This document shows, in pieces, positions 1-10,790 of a stretch of 64,000 nt of DNA (its first letter is position 1; every line of letters starts with the position of its first letter). The translations under genes and the position numbers were made by a program. The notes under the pieces are model-generated. The model did not search any database. It was not told the origin of the DNA and saw only the letters and a program-made list of their open reading frames with translations. The DNA is from Silene conica (taxonomy: Eukaryota; Streptophyta; Magnoliopsida; Caryophyllales; Caryophyllaceae). The stretch lies in contig CM055317.2 of the NCBI GenBank assembly GCA_029255685.2, forward strand, positions 70,421,460 to 70,485,459. Direction: 5' to 3'.

Positions 1-1172
1 TCAAATTTGCTTAAACGATTTTTACCATTGTTATGAACAAAGCATTTACTCCCAAAACATCTTAGATGAGATATATTAGGTTTACGACCACGAAGAAGTT
101 CATAAGGAGTCTTTTTAAGGATAGGTCTAATCATGGCACGGTTGTGAATATAGCAAGCTGTACTAATAGCCTCAGCCCAAAAGTTTCTAGGTAGGCCACT
201 ACAAAGAAGCATTGTTCTAGCCATGTCTTCTAGGGTTCTGTTCATGCGTTCTACTACTCCGTTTTGTTGTGGTGTTCTAGGTGCAGAGAAGTTATGTCCA
301 ACACCGTTGGATTTACAGAATTCTATAAAAGCATGGTTGTCAAACTCAGTTCCATGGTCAGTTCGAATAGTTACTAGATTAGTTTTTAATTTGTTTTGAA
401 CAAGTTTCATAAGACTAACAAATTCATCAAATGTTTCGTCTTTAGAGTGAAGAAAGATAGGCCAAACAAATCTAGAATAATCATCAACTAGAACGAAAAC
501 ATACCTGGAACCGCCTCTGCTTCTTACCTTCATAGGGCCACAGAGATCCATATGTACTAGATCAAGAGCTTGGTTAGTACTTACTATTCTTTTTGGTTTG
601 AAGGATGATCTGACGTGTTTACATCGTGCACATGTGTCGCACATCTTTTCTTGGTCAAATCTAATCTTGGGAAGACCTTCGACCAAGTCCCATCTCTTCA
701 ATTTGCTAAGAATAGGAGAACTAATATGCCCAAATCTCTTATGCCAGAGACATGGATCATCTAATGTAACTTTCATACATGAGAGAGTGTCAGTAGGCAC
801 AACGTTTAAATCAATCATATAAACATTTTTCTTTCTATGTCCTTCAAGAATAACTTTACTTGTACCTTCCATAATTATACGACAAATATTTGCATGAAAA
901 ACAACTTTGTTTCCTTTGTCGCATAATTGGGATATACTAATTAAGTTATGTTTAAGACCATTTACCAGATATACATCGCTAATAGAGTGAGAGGCTGAGA
1001 CGCCTATCTTACCGACACCTATTACCTTTCCCTTTTTGTTGTCACCGAAGGTAACTTTTCCTCCGTCGAATGGTTCTAAGGTAGTGAATAGGTTGGCGTC
1101 ACCTGTCATGTGTCGGGAGCATCCACTGTCGAGGTACCATAGATTATTCTCTTTAGCGATTATCTGCACAAA
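1..1172 (-). CDS. Copia A pol, partial (protease end, GAG-pre-integrase, integrase)
   Basis: My translation of the minus strand from about 1172 to the window edge is open. It begins near [13 protein letters not shown], the region after the aspartic protease/gag junction. It continues through the integrase zinc region (HKRFGHI, then CDTCARCKH) and the core domain, with catalytic Asp in HMDLCGPM, Asp in RTDHGTEFD and Glu in the [15 protein letters not shown] block. It leaves the window in the conserved CFVHNNGKN segment. Reverse transcriptase and RNase H lie beyond base 1. Pol is in a different frame from gag, which ends with a stop at about 1178. No lesion was seen here, unlike in gag. The protein integrates element cDNA into the nuclear genome. 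Confidence 0.8.
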
Positions 1173-1177
1173 GTAGT

Positions 1178-3500
1178 TTAAAGACAGGACTTAGGTACCC
1201 AAGCAAACTTGGGTCCTTTTGAGTTAGTGATAATGAAAATATCTTCCTTTTTGACCCAGACTTGTCTCACTATAGGTCTCTTGTGACTGTGGTAGTTAGG
1301 CTTTGTTGGTCTAGTGTGAGTCTTTGGATTTTGTTTATTGTAGGTTGTAGGTTTATGAGTTTGAGTGGTTCTATTTTTCTTTTCTGCGTAATTAAAGGAC
1401 ATGTCATAGAACCATCTATGGTCATTATTTCTTTCCTCAACCTCTTCATTACCTTCCTCACTGTCAATGATAGACATGAAATCATTTGGTATACCTAGAG
1501 ATTTAACAAATTTGACTCCAGTCTTGAAGTCGAGTGCGTGTTTTACACAGTTTTCTCGTAAATGTCCATTATGACCACAATAAGTACAAATCAAGTATTC
1601 AGGTAAGTCCACATACTTTCTTTTTCTAAAGTCACGTTCATCAGGTTTTTGTTGACATTTAGAATGGTCTCTCCTACCATAGCACTCATGACCTAGACCC
1701 ATCTTCATGTTGTTATCAGATTGTTTAGTTAGGAAGTTTAGTACGTTAGTACTTCCTTCCCATTTTTTGTGAACCTTTCGAGCATGAAGAAGAAGGTCTT
1801 TTAAGGAATCTATTTCTTTTATGCAGGAGGAATGGTCAACATTGTTATGATCTTTTAAGTCTTGAATGTCTTTATTAAAGTTGAACACGATTTGTGCATG
1901 TTCCTTTTTAACTTTGGATAAGTTGAATTCTAGATCCATGATTTTTTGCTCGAGGATTTCAACTTCTTCTAGATGAGTTTCATCTACAACAACTGGTGTA
2001 GATTTACTCTTTAGAAGTTCATTAGACCTTTTTAGATCTGAGGTTATAGCTTCATTGGCTATAATCTTAGATTCAAGCTCTTTAATGTTGAGTTTTAATT
2101 TTGAGATTACAGCTTCATTGGCTGTAACTTTAGACTCAAGAATTTTCTTCTCAGACATTACTGTTTCCAATTTAACATTTGTATCAATGTTAACCTTGGA
2201 TTTCAGTTTCTTAGCTTTGGCCTTTAGGAGTTGATTTTCCTCAGCAATATCAAGAATCTGTTCTTTCAGCTCGTTTAATTCAAGACTTTGTTCGTGACAT
2301 TGATCTAGGGTTTGTTCGAAATAATTAATTAAAGCAGACTTAGATAAATTTTTGACTTGACTCTTAAGCTGTAAAAAATTTACCTCTTGGTCTTCATCCT
2401 CTGAATCAGATTCTCCGTAGAGGCAAAATTGTGATGAGTCATGATCGTCGGAGATTAGATCCAAACTTATGTTGCTTAGGCACAGGTTAGCAACTTCCTC
2501 TTCTTCTGAGTCACTGTCATCGTCAGAATCCAATTCTCCCCCAGCAAGATGCGAGCATAACCTTTTTTAATTCAGTTTTGGTTTTATCTCGTTTGGATTT
2601 GTCTTTTATTTTGTCCCAGCTGGGACAATCCTTGATCATATGTCCTTGATCACCACATTTAAAGCATCCTCGTTTGAAGAAGGTTTGCTTAGAATCACTC
2701 TTTTTCTTGTCGTTTGTTTTATTGTTGGGCTTGGTAAATCTTCCTTTGAAGACAGCCTTTTTAAAACGTCTTGCGAAGAGAACTGTTTCATCTTCCAGTT
2801 CAGGTTCGCATTCTCCACTTGTAGAGGCTTGTAGTGCAACGTTTTTATTTGTAGAATTATCATTGTCATCTCTATTTAGCATGATCTCATGAGCCATTAG
2901 AGATCCAATGAGTTCTTGATAAGTTAAGGTCGTGAGATCACGAGCTTCTTCAATTGCAGTGACTTTTGGTTGCCATTTTTTGGTTAGGCTTCTAAGGACT
3001 TTTCTGACTATGTCCTCAGAATCATACTTCCTACCAAGGTTCCGTAGTTCATTAAGTATGCAAGAAAATCGCGCGGACATGCTATCAATCGATTCATTCT
3101 TTTCCATAGTGAAAAGTTCATATCGTTGAATGAGCAAGTCTATGCGATGTTTTTTGACTACGGAAGTACCTTCGTAGGCAAGTTCTAGGCCATCCCATAT
3201 TTCTTTAGCTGAGTTACAAGAAGAGAAGCGATCAAATTCAGAAGTAATCATACCGTTTTGGAGTAGACTCATGGCTTTTGAATTTTTCTCAGCAATCTTG
3301 TAATCAGCTTCCACATAGTCACTTTCTGGTTTCTCATATGTGGTTCCATTTGCAGATGCAACCAATATCTTCTTTGGTCCAGTTTGAATTATTTTCCAGC
3401 ATTCCCAGTCACATCCTTTGACGTAGTGGGTCATCATGTTCTTCCACAAGCTATAGTTCTTTCCATCGAAGATAGGACACTTAAGGTGTTTTGAATCCAT
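1178..3500 (-). pseudogene. Copia A gag (frameshifted)
   Basis: Gag packages element RNA. The N-terminal part (3500-2523) starts MDSKHLKCPIFDGKNY, the usual copia gag start, and ends with a zinc knuckle CFKCGDQGHMIKDC. The C-terminal part (2533-1178) begins with an acidic SDDDSDSEEEE stretch. It continues as a long Lys/Glu/Leu coiled coil and a second knuckle, CTYCGHNGHLRENC, and ends in WVPK. Element B gag has the same plan in one frame. Here the two parts overlap by 11 nt in different frames, at a GGGGG run near 2540, so a one-base change in a homopolymer probably broke one long gag. A tail ending just before pol in another frame could instead be a normal feature of the family, but the knuckle-to-acidic junction shift is not present in B. 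Confidence 0.75.
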
Positions 3501-3552
3501 TGGAGATCAATAGAAGGATCAATCTCAAGCTGTAAGGCTTTCAAGAGCACGA

Positions 3553-3565
3553 GGCTCTGATACCA
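3553..3565 (-). promoter_or_regulatory. Primer-binding site of copia A
   Basis: Read on the minus strand this is TGGTATCAGAGCC, the complement of the initiator Met-tRNA 3' end used by most plant copia elements. It lies 2 bases inside the LTR border at 3568, which fixes the orientation and LTR start. Confidence 0.85.
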
Positions 3566-3567
3566 AT

Positions 3568-5084
3568 TGAAGAGTCTATTGACCTAGATATACTCAAGAA
3601 GGGGGGGGTTGAATTGAGTATGCCAACTTTTTCGTTTCTTCTTCGATGATGATTGTCGAGATAAAGTAATAGCAAGTAACGAGTAAGAGCAATAAAATAA
3701 AGGAGACACGATCTTTTGAAGTGGTTCAGTTTCACAAATCGAAACCTACGTCCACTATTCTCGATTAATAAAATTAGTACCTTCTCCGGATTACAATTTT
3801 ATCAACCCACTCGTATGACTTTGATGTTAGTCACAACTCAATCTAGATACCGTTAAATATCTAGCTACGACAAGTACCGTGAAATACTTGTTTACAATGA
3901 GTACCGCTAAATACTCGAATCTATCTTAAGTAAGTAAGATAAACTTCTTAACAACTTCTTATATAGATGATGGTTGAATGCTTGAAAATCTTCTTCTATG
4001 CTTGTAGTCTTGTATACGAAATTTGACAATGATTGCACGAATATCGAGACGCGTGCGAGACTACGTCCGTTTGTTCTTTCTCGGTTTGCGTGAGGCGTGT
4101 AAAAACTTGTATGTTGGACGTGTGATGTAGTATGTATATATACTAATTTAGATCTAGGTTAGATCCTAGATAGTTTAGGAATATTACTTTATCTAGAATA
4201 CTAATCCTAGGTAATATTCAAAACTTACTCTTATATGAATTAGAAAAGGACTCTAATAGAATAATATTATATTAAGACATAAGATAGTATTTCCATAATC
4301 TTATTTGAATTAGGAAATATCCTTATACCATAAAATATAGAATCCTACTTTGAATCGAATCCTAATTCTTGTCAATAATATAATGAATTATATTATTAAT
4401 CAAATCCTAATTAATCTTTAAGTAGATTAAATAAACAATTCTATTTATTTAATTAACCACAAAGACAATATGAAACGTACTAGGAATCGTGTAGGAATTA
4501 GAAAAACGAGAATCATATCCCTATACGCACGATTCCCAATGTTCGTCTTATAGACACGATTTTCAAGACATATTCTTGAAATACGTTTTTCTTAGGAATT
4601 TGATTTTGACAATTAATGGTTTAAAAAATAAAATCTTTAGTATTTTAGAATTAATATTTATCTCATAAGATAAATATTTTAATTCTTGTCAACTAAACAA
4701 TATTTCTATTTTTAAAACCGTTTTATAAGATTACTAAATTAATAGATAATAACATACTAATAGCACGCGTAAATCTTCACACCTTGACTTATTTTACATA
4801 AGGCTCATTTCTTCATTAGTTATAAGAATGGCTTATAACTTAAGTATTCTTGATATTGAATGAAACCTTTATCTTGTATTTGCTCAAAAGACTTGATACT
4901 TATTATGAGCTTGATCTTTCTTCGAATGAATTATACTTTGTTAAACTATCATCTTCGCTCTATAATTAACTGTACACTTTAAACACACGATTACGCGCAT
5001 ATGCACATAAAACATAATTATTTAAACTTGTCATTATTAAAACATAAAACAATATAATATAAATATAGGATATATTACTCAACA
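3568..5084 (-). repeat. 5' LTR of copia A
   Basis: It begins TGAAGAGTCTATTGACC next to the PBS and ends ACTCAACA where the MULE palindrome array starts, giving about 1517 bp. It is AT-rich, with a G8 run near 3601. The repeated phrases TAGATACCGTTAAATATC, AAGTACCGTGAAATAC and GAGTACCGCTAAATAC (3843-3915) form a short degenerate tandem repeat. No 3' LTR is available for dating. Confidence 0.75.
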
Positions 5085-5265
5085 CCAGGCATGGTATGGA
5101 CGTGCACTATTCACGTCCAGACCGTGCATGGACGTTAATCCTGGACGTCCATGCACGGTTAGGACGTGAATAGTGCACGTCCATACCATGCCTGGACGTG
5201 AATAGTACACGTCCATGCATGGTTTGGACGTGCACTATTCACGTCCAGACCATGCTTGGACGTTT
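5085..5265. repeat. Interleaved palindrome array in MULE intron 1
   Basis: Positions 5085-5118 are the exact reverse complement of 5162-5195 (34 bp). The complementarity continues inward with about two mismatches to near 5135/5145, leaving a loop of about 10 nt. Further copies of the words GGACGTGCACTATTCACGTCC and CCATGCATGG follow to 5265. The array lies 5' of the exon that starts at 5374, as does the array of the second MULE copy at 27138-27610. Confidence 0.85.
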
Positions 5266-5373
5266 GGTTTACAAGACCTTTACTTTCCGTTATTTTTACT
5301 CAGTTTTTAACAAAAATTAAGTGGTTTTTAATATTTTTTTAATATAATCCTTACCAATTTTGCGTATTAACAG

Positions 5374-7663
5374 GATTCGTTTGAGAAATTTGGTGGAAAT
5401 GAGGTTGATTACAACCGATTATTTGAGACGGATATATCTTTTGAAAGTCGGGATGAGGCGTTTGACTGGGCTCAAAAAGAACGCTCTTCATAAAAGGACC
5501 CCGGAAAAACCCCAACCAAGTAGCACCCAAATTTATAGCGAGTCGAACAAGGTTCGGCGCGAGATGAGAGAAAGTAGGAATCCCGCTCAACAACTGTTGG
5601 CTGTAGCAGTTGCTGCCCAATATGTGGAGTGGCACGAATCAGACCCCGATACGAAAGAGTTGACTCATGTGTTTATGTGTCATCCGGAATCCGTCAAACT
5701 ATTCCGTGCTTACCCATATGTCGCTCTTATCGACGTCACCTACTCGACCAATGTTTTGAAGATTGCACTTATTGAGATAGTTGGCGTTACACCGGTCGGA
5801 TCCTCCTTCTTAATTGTCACCGTTCTCCTTCCGTCTGAAAACGATACATCTTATGGGTGGATGTTGCGGAGATTAGAGGAGCTGCTTCTGGGGGCGTCAC
5901 CTATGCCTACTCTTGTCACTGACCGAGAGTTGGGCTTGATCCGGGCTATTGAGGACCTCTATCCGGACACTTCTCACATTTTGTGTCGTTGGCATGTGAA
6001 CAAAGCCATTGAGACCAGAGTAAAAAATTCAAGAAAGATGATGATGTACAAAGACATGATATTGCATAGTAAGGAAACAGGTTGGTACCGGGTCATCAAT
6101 GCAAGCACACAAAGTGAGTTTGGGAGAGCATGGGAAGCCTTTTCTGAAACTTGGGTAGATTTGTCTGCTTATGTGCAGAGAACACGGGCGCATTACAAGA
6201 AGAAGTTCGTTGTTTTCTATACGAACGAATACTTTCATCTCGGTAACACGGCCACTTCCCGGGTAGAGTCGTGTCATGCCCTCCTTAAAGCTTGGTTGAA
6301 GAGTCAAAACTTAAACCTCGACACTATGTGGACTCGTATTCACGGCATGCTTGAAGCTCAACACTCCAAGATTCGACATGAGTTACAGACGTCGTTGACC
6401 AACTCTGTAAGTGTTGGACCCTTTTTCTCCTTATTGCGAAATCATGTGTCTATCAAAGCCATTAGGTTACTGGAAGATGAGTTTAGGAGAGGGATTGAGT
6501 TGGGGAACGGGCTTGAAGAGAATTGTGGATGTGCGATACAGACTACACACGGGTTGCCTTGTGCCTGCATTATGATTCTGATGCAAAGAAACCGTAGGAG
6601 GCTCCACGTTCAGGATGTCCACTTGTTTTGGAGGACTTTGGTGTACGACAGTCCCGAATATAGGCCGAAGACCGATGATGATGAGTTTGATGCTCTTATA
6701 GAGCAGGCTAGAGGGGTCGATCCGGCGAAGAGACGGGTAATCATTGAGAAACTTCGAGATGGTCTCCACCCGGCAGATGAAGATATTCGTCCACCTGAGG
6801 TTCGAGAAAACCCTAAGGGGAGACCGAGGGGTTCCACTACTCGGAACAAGTCCGCTTTTGAGCATGCTGCCCGTAGATGTGCCAAGTTTTTTTCCAGCCC
6901 TTCGACGACAACTTCTGTCAGTACGATGTCTGATTTCGGAGATGGACCTGTTGGTGCACCATTGGAGGTCGGTTACACAACGGGACCTTTGTGTTCTTGG
7001 GCAAAAAAATATGCAGTCCCCCAAGTCTTATGGGCACACTTTGATGGTTGGGCTGATGTTGTTGCTGATGGTCATTGTGGTTATAGGGTGTTATCGCATG
7101 CCGCCCGGGGTCGAGAACAGGACCACTTGGTCATGAGAGCGTGGTGTCTTAGAGAGCTTCAGGGAAACGATGTGTACAAGACATTGTTTGATGAGTCTCC
7201 TCGCACGCCTCCGCTTTTGAGCAGATGGGATCATACCTTGAGGGCTATCGAGTTTACGGGTAGCGGGGGTTGCGGTGAACATCAATGGATGTCTTCCGAG
7301 TATTTGACTGTCTTTGCGACGTTGTTTAACTGGACTATCTGTTGTATCGGCCAGTACGTCAACAAAGGAGTCAGGAATTGGAATTGTTATACATTCTTAC
7401 CGCTGAGGGCCACGGGTCACGAGTCGAGGCCGTACGGTGTCATGTGGATCGTACACTACCATGACCATTGGATGAGATTGCACTACAGTGGCCCACTGAG
7501 CGAAGCACCCATGCCACCGATCGATCTTTGTTGGGCGTGGGTAAGAGAAGATGCAGTTGCACATTATGCCGATTTGTACACGTCGAACATCGAACGATGG
7601 CATACTTTGATGGGAACAACACCAAGATCTCCTCGGCGCCGAAGACAGCCTCCCCCGGGTTGA
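5374..7663 (+). pseudogene. MULE transposase with C-terminal OTU domain, FAR1 domain deleted
   Basis: Exon 2 starts after the acceptor TTAACAG at 5373 and first reads DSFEKFGGNEVDYN and FESRDEAFDWAQKE, the start of a FAR1 DNA-binding domain. That frame stops near 5490. The rest of the protein is in another frame from about 5490, starting near TPEKPQPSST. The sister copy at 17018-17338 still has the FAR1 zinc region, so an internal deletion removed it here. The downstream transposase is complete: Asp in ALIDVTYSTN, Asp in LVTDREL, CRWHVNKA, Glu in TSRVESCHALLKAW, then a SWIM-like zinc motif CGCAIQTTHGLPCAC. A Lys/Arg linker leads to an OTU cysteine-protease domain with DGHCGYR (Asp and Cys) and HYHDHW (His). 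OTU-fused MULEs are known in plants. OTU activity here is inferred from residues only. Confidence 0.8.
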
Positions 7664-7984
7664 GATTTATTTGTATTCTTTAGGTTGTGATATATTTGTA
7701 TTATTTAGGTTGAGATTTATTTGTATTCTTTAGGTTGTAATATTTAAATGTAACTGTTGTGATTTCAAATTTCAAAATGTTACCGTTTTTCGAATGATTT
7801 TCATGTTCATTATAATCGCGATTTCATTGTGAAACAAATTACAAAGATAACAGTTATCAAATTAAAAACGTTCAAACAAACAAAGCGATTTCATTGTGAA
7901 ACAAATTACAAAGATAACAGTTATCAAATTAAAAACGTTCAAACAAACAAAGCGATTTCATTGTTAACTAGTACATCCAATCCT
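7664..7984. repeat. 3' region of MULE gene with tandem repeats
   Basis: The phrase TTGAGATTTATTTGTATTC occurs at about 7660 and 7709. A 67-bp unit starting GCGATTTCATTGTGAAAC occurs at 7818 and 7885, with a third start at 7952 that diverges after 13 bases. The convergent second MULE gene ends at 7985, so this is the shared 3' end of two genes. No polyadenylation signal could be chosen with confidence. Confidence 0.75.
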
Positions 7985-8416
7985 TCAGACCTCATTGGCC
8001 CAAAACGAAAAATACGGAGGGATAACCCCGGTTATCTTTAAAAAAATCTTCTCAAACTCCCACCAACCACGCATCTCAGGAGAACCGCTAACGTCGGGGT
8101 GATTCTCTTCAAACATTCTAATGACGTCCATAATCTTGCAATACACATGCATTGCCTGTTGAGATAAGACCGGGGGTTCAAGACGTATCATGCTTCTCGC
8201 TTCAGCAAGGCGGCGAGTGTCAGGACGTCGAGGGTACGAACTAGCAGCTTCGTTAACTAACCGGACTGCGTCACGCCTCTTGATCCAGTAGTCGCGTTGA
8301 TGTTCAAGAGACTCTTTCACCATCAGGTTTAGAGCTGCAGGGCTTGCGAGATCTGTCTCAGCTTCTGCAATCCGTTGTGAAAGCCAAGTTTCATCGTTCA
8401 ACGGCATGTTTGCCAT
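7985..8416 (-). CDS. Second MULE gene, small helical protein of unknown function
   Basis: The ORF reads MANMPLNDETWLSQRIAEAE from 8416 and ends FWANEV at 7985, about 143 residues. It is rich in charged helices and lacks membrane segments or cysteine motifs. I do not recognise the family. An upstream in-frame ATG would add a hydrophobic FSILILLIFLF stretch, but that is the T-rich tract before an acceptor (TTTGTTTTCAG, exon start 8418), so I treat it as intron. A donor CACCGTAAGC on the minus strand near 9157 could supply a 5'UTR exon. The gene is convergent with the transposase, inside the same element. Confidence 0.5.
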   Translation of the reverse strand: MANMPLNDETWLSQRIAEAETDLASPAALNLMVKESLEHQRDYWIKRRDAVRLVNEAASSYPRRPDTRRLAEARSMIRLEPPVLSQQAMHVYCKIMDVIRMFEENHPDVSGSPEMRGWWEFEKIFLKITGVIPPYFSFWANEV

Positions 8417-8466
8417 TCCTGAAAACAAAAAAATTAAAAGAATTAAAATTGAAAACATACGGTTAG

Positions 8467-9160
8467 AACGTAAACAAAAACCCTAAACCATAAACCCTAA
8501 ACCCTAAACCCTAACCATAAACCCTAAACCCTAAACCCTAAACCCTAAACCCACCACCCAACTCCCACGTCCCTACCCATAACCACCACCCAACTCCCAC
8601 GTCCCTACCCATACCCACCACCCCATCCCCACGTCCCTACCCATACCCACCACCCCATTCCCACGTCCCTGCCCATACCCACCACCCCATCCCCACGTCC
8701 CTACCCATACCCACCACTCCATTCCCGCGTCCCTACCCACCCAGGCCACCCCATTCCCACGTCCCTACCCTACCCAGCCACCCCTTCCCCACGTCCCTAC
8801 CCTACCCAGCCACCCCTTCCCCACGTCCCTACCCTACCCAGCCGTGCCCCTCCCACGTCCCTACCCAGACCCACCGTGTCATGTTACGTCCAAACCTACG
8901 TGTTTTCGATTACTAGCCCATTCTAATCTTACAACAACAAAACCAACAATAACAACACTAACAACAACAACAAAAACAACAATACCAACAACAACAAGAA
9001 CAACAACAAATTATGAATCAAATTTGAAAAAAATAACAAAACCATTAACAAATAACATTAAAACTAACAAATCTAATCTAATTAACATAAACAATGACAA
9101 CAATAACTAATACAACCATAATTAAGACTAACAAATTAATTAAAAAAACAAAAAAAAATG
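8467..9160. repeat. Telomere-like repeats, 31-bp-type minisatellite and AAC-rich tract
   Basis: 8467-8560 holds about ten CCCTAAA telomere-type units, some as CCATAAA variants. 8560-8885 is a degenerate minisatellite of CCCACGTCCCTACCCATACC-type units. 8930-9130 is AAC-rich. If the donor near 9157 and the acceptor at 8419 are real, the whole tract is an intron in the 5'UTR of the small MULE gene. It is interstitial, so it is not a chromosome end. Confidence 0.8.
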
Positions 9161-9365
9161 CTTACGGTGGCCGTGGGTGGTGGGGGTGTGGTCTTGGTGC
9201 CGCGGGTGGTGGCCGTGCGGTGGTGGTGCGTGGTTGTGGGTGGGTGAGGGCTTTGGGTGAGTGTTTGAATTTAGAGAGGTTTTGTTGTTGAGGAAGGGTA
9301 GGTTTGGTAATTATTATGAATTACGTCGACGATTTTTCGCAAAACGTCGACGATCTAAGGTTTCC
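9161..9365. mobile_element. Right end of MULE copy 1, with possible 5'UTR exon
   Basis: On the minus strand 9290-9160 reads like a pyrimidine-rich leader (AACAACAAAACCTCTC...) ending at the donor GTAAGC. Just outside are two CGTCGACG words at about 9327 and 9349. The outer 5' end of MULE copy 2 (27890-27930) also carries a CGTCGACG/CGTCTACG pair at similar spacing. The pair is therefore a likely shared terminal feature. The exact end is not defined. Confidence 0.5.
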
Positions 9366-10370
9366 TTGAGTCTATCCCTTGTTGGCCTTGTATAAATATG
9401 CTAATGGTTATTGAATAATTAAGCTAAGTTTTATCATATTTCTACACATGCGACGAATAGAAATGTGACATTTTTTTTTATAAATAGTTATCACTTTTGA
9501 TTAAATAGTGACAATTTTTTTGGTTAAAAAATGACCTATTTATTTAAAGTGGTCACTACTTACTAGAAATTGGTCACTCTTTACCAAAAAGTAGTAACAT
9601 TTTGTAAAAAACACGTGATACGACTGTCGTACAAGAGAACTACTGAACATTACAAAGATATAATCCTCGAAGATTAATTACTTGCCATTTTACTTTACAT
9701 TGATTTTAGAGGTAGACTAAAGATAATACGAACTTTTCATTAATTTCAAAGGGAGACTAAATCTCCCAGAAAAGGATAAAAACTTGCATTAATTTCAAAG
9801 GTAGACTAAATCTCCCCAAAAAGGATAAAAATTTGCATTAATTTCAAAAGTAGACTAAATCTCCCCAAAAATGATAAAAAACTTTGTATTAATTTCAAAA
9901 CATGGGAGACTAAATTTGCCATAAAACACAAATTATCTTATTATTACGGTCACACGTACGACCAACAGAAAAATTACCATTTTTTGATAAAAAGTTAGCA
10001 CTTTTGATTAAATAGTAACCACGTTTTTTTTGTTATAAAATGACCTATTTTTTCAAAGTGGTCATTATTAAAAGTGGATACTTTTTACCAAGTGATCATT
10101 ATTAATCAAAAAGTAAATACTTTTTGTAAAAAATAGTCACATTTTGAAAAAAAAATACGAGATAAAACCGTAACACTAGATAACTACAAAATAATAAATA
10201 CGGAGTAGAAAACATTGCATTAATTCAAAAGACAAAAGGTAGACTAAATTTCTAAATCTACCCAAAAATAATAAAACTTTTGCATTAATTTCATATTATA
10301 TAGAGATTAAATGTACCCAAAGATAATAAAAACTTTGCATTAATTTTAGAAAACCTACTCAAAAAAACAC
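9366..10370. other. LTP upstream flank, AT-rich with degenerate repeats
   Basis: No gene seen. A unit of about 52-60 bp, containing GCATTAATTTCAAAGGTAGACTAAATCTCCC, is repeated imperfectly at 9730-9900 and 10205-10345. The words GTGACATTTTT, AAAGTGGTCA and AAAATGACCTATTTTTT recur between. The same blocks precede the other LTP copies (12200, 30000, 61560), so this is the duplicated promoter-side flank of the family. Confidence 0.7.
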
Positions 10371-10379
10371 TATATATAA
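10371..10379 (+). promoter_or_regulatory. TATA box of LTP gene 1
   Basis: TATATATAA about 80 bases before the ATG. The same element stands at a similar distance upstream of both paralogues (12327 and 61688), in otherwise drifting sequence. Confidence 0.7.
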
Positions 10380-10460
10380 CTAATATGTAACAAGGATAAT
10401 GTACTCACCCCTACACAACAACAAAATACAAAACATAAAATAATTAAGATTAATTACAAT

Positions 10461-10790
10461 ATGGAGATTAAGGGAAAGAATGCAACATCCTTAATCTTAG
10501 TAATTAACATGTTACTTGTTGTATTAGGGGCTCTAATTATGCAAGGTGTTGAAGGGCAACAAGGAATCATGTTATGTAACGTACCCGCCGAGAAGTTTAT
10601 GATATGTGTCCCAGCTATACGGGGTTCGAACCCGCCACCTCCGACCAAAGATTGTTGTACTTTAATTAAGAGTTGTGATCAAAAGTGTTTATGTTCTTAT
10701 GCTACTTCCCCTCTTTTGCCTCTATATGGCGTTGACCCTAAAGTTTACTTGTCCATTTTTGGCAAATGTGGTCTTCCGAATTGCTCTTAG
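10461..10790 (+). CDS. DIR1-like secreted lipid-transfer protein, gene 1
   Basis: Single-exon, 109 residues. Residues 11-27 are hydrophobic with likely cleavage after VEG (about 32), so it should be secreted. The mature part has the nsLTP/2S-albumin cysteine order C39, C49, C65-C66, C76-x-C78, C103, C108, with one extra Cys72. A PPPP run at 58-61 matches the proline-rich segment seen in DIR1-type LTPs. The fold binds lipids in an apoplastic cavity. DIR1 itself acts in systemic immunity, but that role is not shown here. ATG is the first after a typical leader (ACAACAACAAAATAC). Paralogues: 12451-13075 (broken), 61802-62128 (intact), and a gene-less relict near 30-31.8 kb. A polyadenylation-type AATAAA lies at 10847. 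Confidence 0.85.
   Translation: MEIKGKNATSLILVINMLLVVLGALIMQGVEGQQGIMLCNVPAEKFMICVPAIRGSNPPPPTKDCCTLIKSCDQKCLCSYATSPLLPLYGVDPKVYLSIFGKCGLPNCS

Larger units (their letters stand above)
1..5084 (-). mobile_element. Copia retrotransposon A, SIRE/Maximus-like, 5' part
   Basis: Minus-strand Ty1/copia element cut by the left window edge. In element order it has a 5' LTR (3568-5084), a PBS, gag (3500-1178) and the start of pol (to base 1). The order gag, protease, integrase, and the LTR start with TGAAGA followed by a G-run and GTTGAATT, resemble element B at 17398-27052, so both are probably the same SIRE-type lineage (inferred). The right border is placed where the LTR stops at ACTCAACA and the palindrome array of a MULE begins exactly with CCAGG. 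The element therefore inserted inside that array. The 3' LTR and the second TSD copy lie outside the window. Confidence 0.85.
5085..9365 (+). mobile_element. FAR1/Mutator-like (MULE) element with OTU domain, copy 1
   Basis: Autonomous-type Mutator-like element whose left end was separated by copia A, which inserted in intron 1. Contents: the intron-1 palindrome array (5085-5265), the transposase/OTU gene (5374-7663, plus), a 67-bp tandem repeat, a convergent second gene (8416-7985, minus) with a probable 5'UTR intron of telomere-like and minisatellite DNA, and a right end near 9325-9365 with two CGTCGACG words. A second 5' end of the same family lies at 17018-17397 plus 27053-27930. Two convergent genes recall MuDR (mudrA/mudrB), but that is an analogy only. 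The exact right terminus and TSD were not found. Confidence 0.75.

Noticed and set aside
8416..8458. N-terminal hydrophobic segment FSILILLIFLF as a signal peptide of the small MULE protein
   Set aside because: It is coded by a T-rich tract that ends in TTTTCAG directly before a better ATG, so more likely intron.
8467..8560. Telomere end
   Set aside because: About ten degenerate CCCTAAA units inside a MULE, with host DNA on both sides.
9094..9291. Gly-rich ORF
   Set aside because: GGT/GTG low complexity at the MULE right end; the other strand has a better reading as leader and splice donor.
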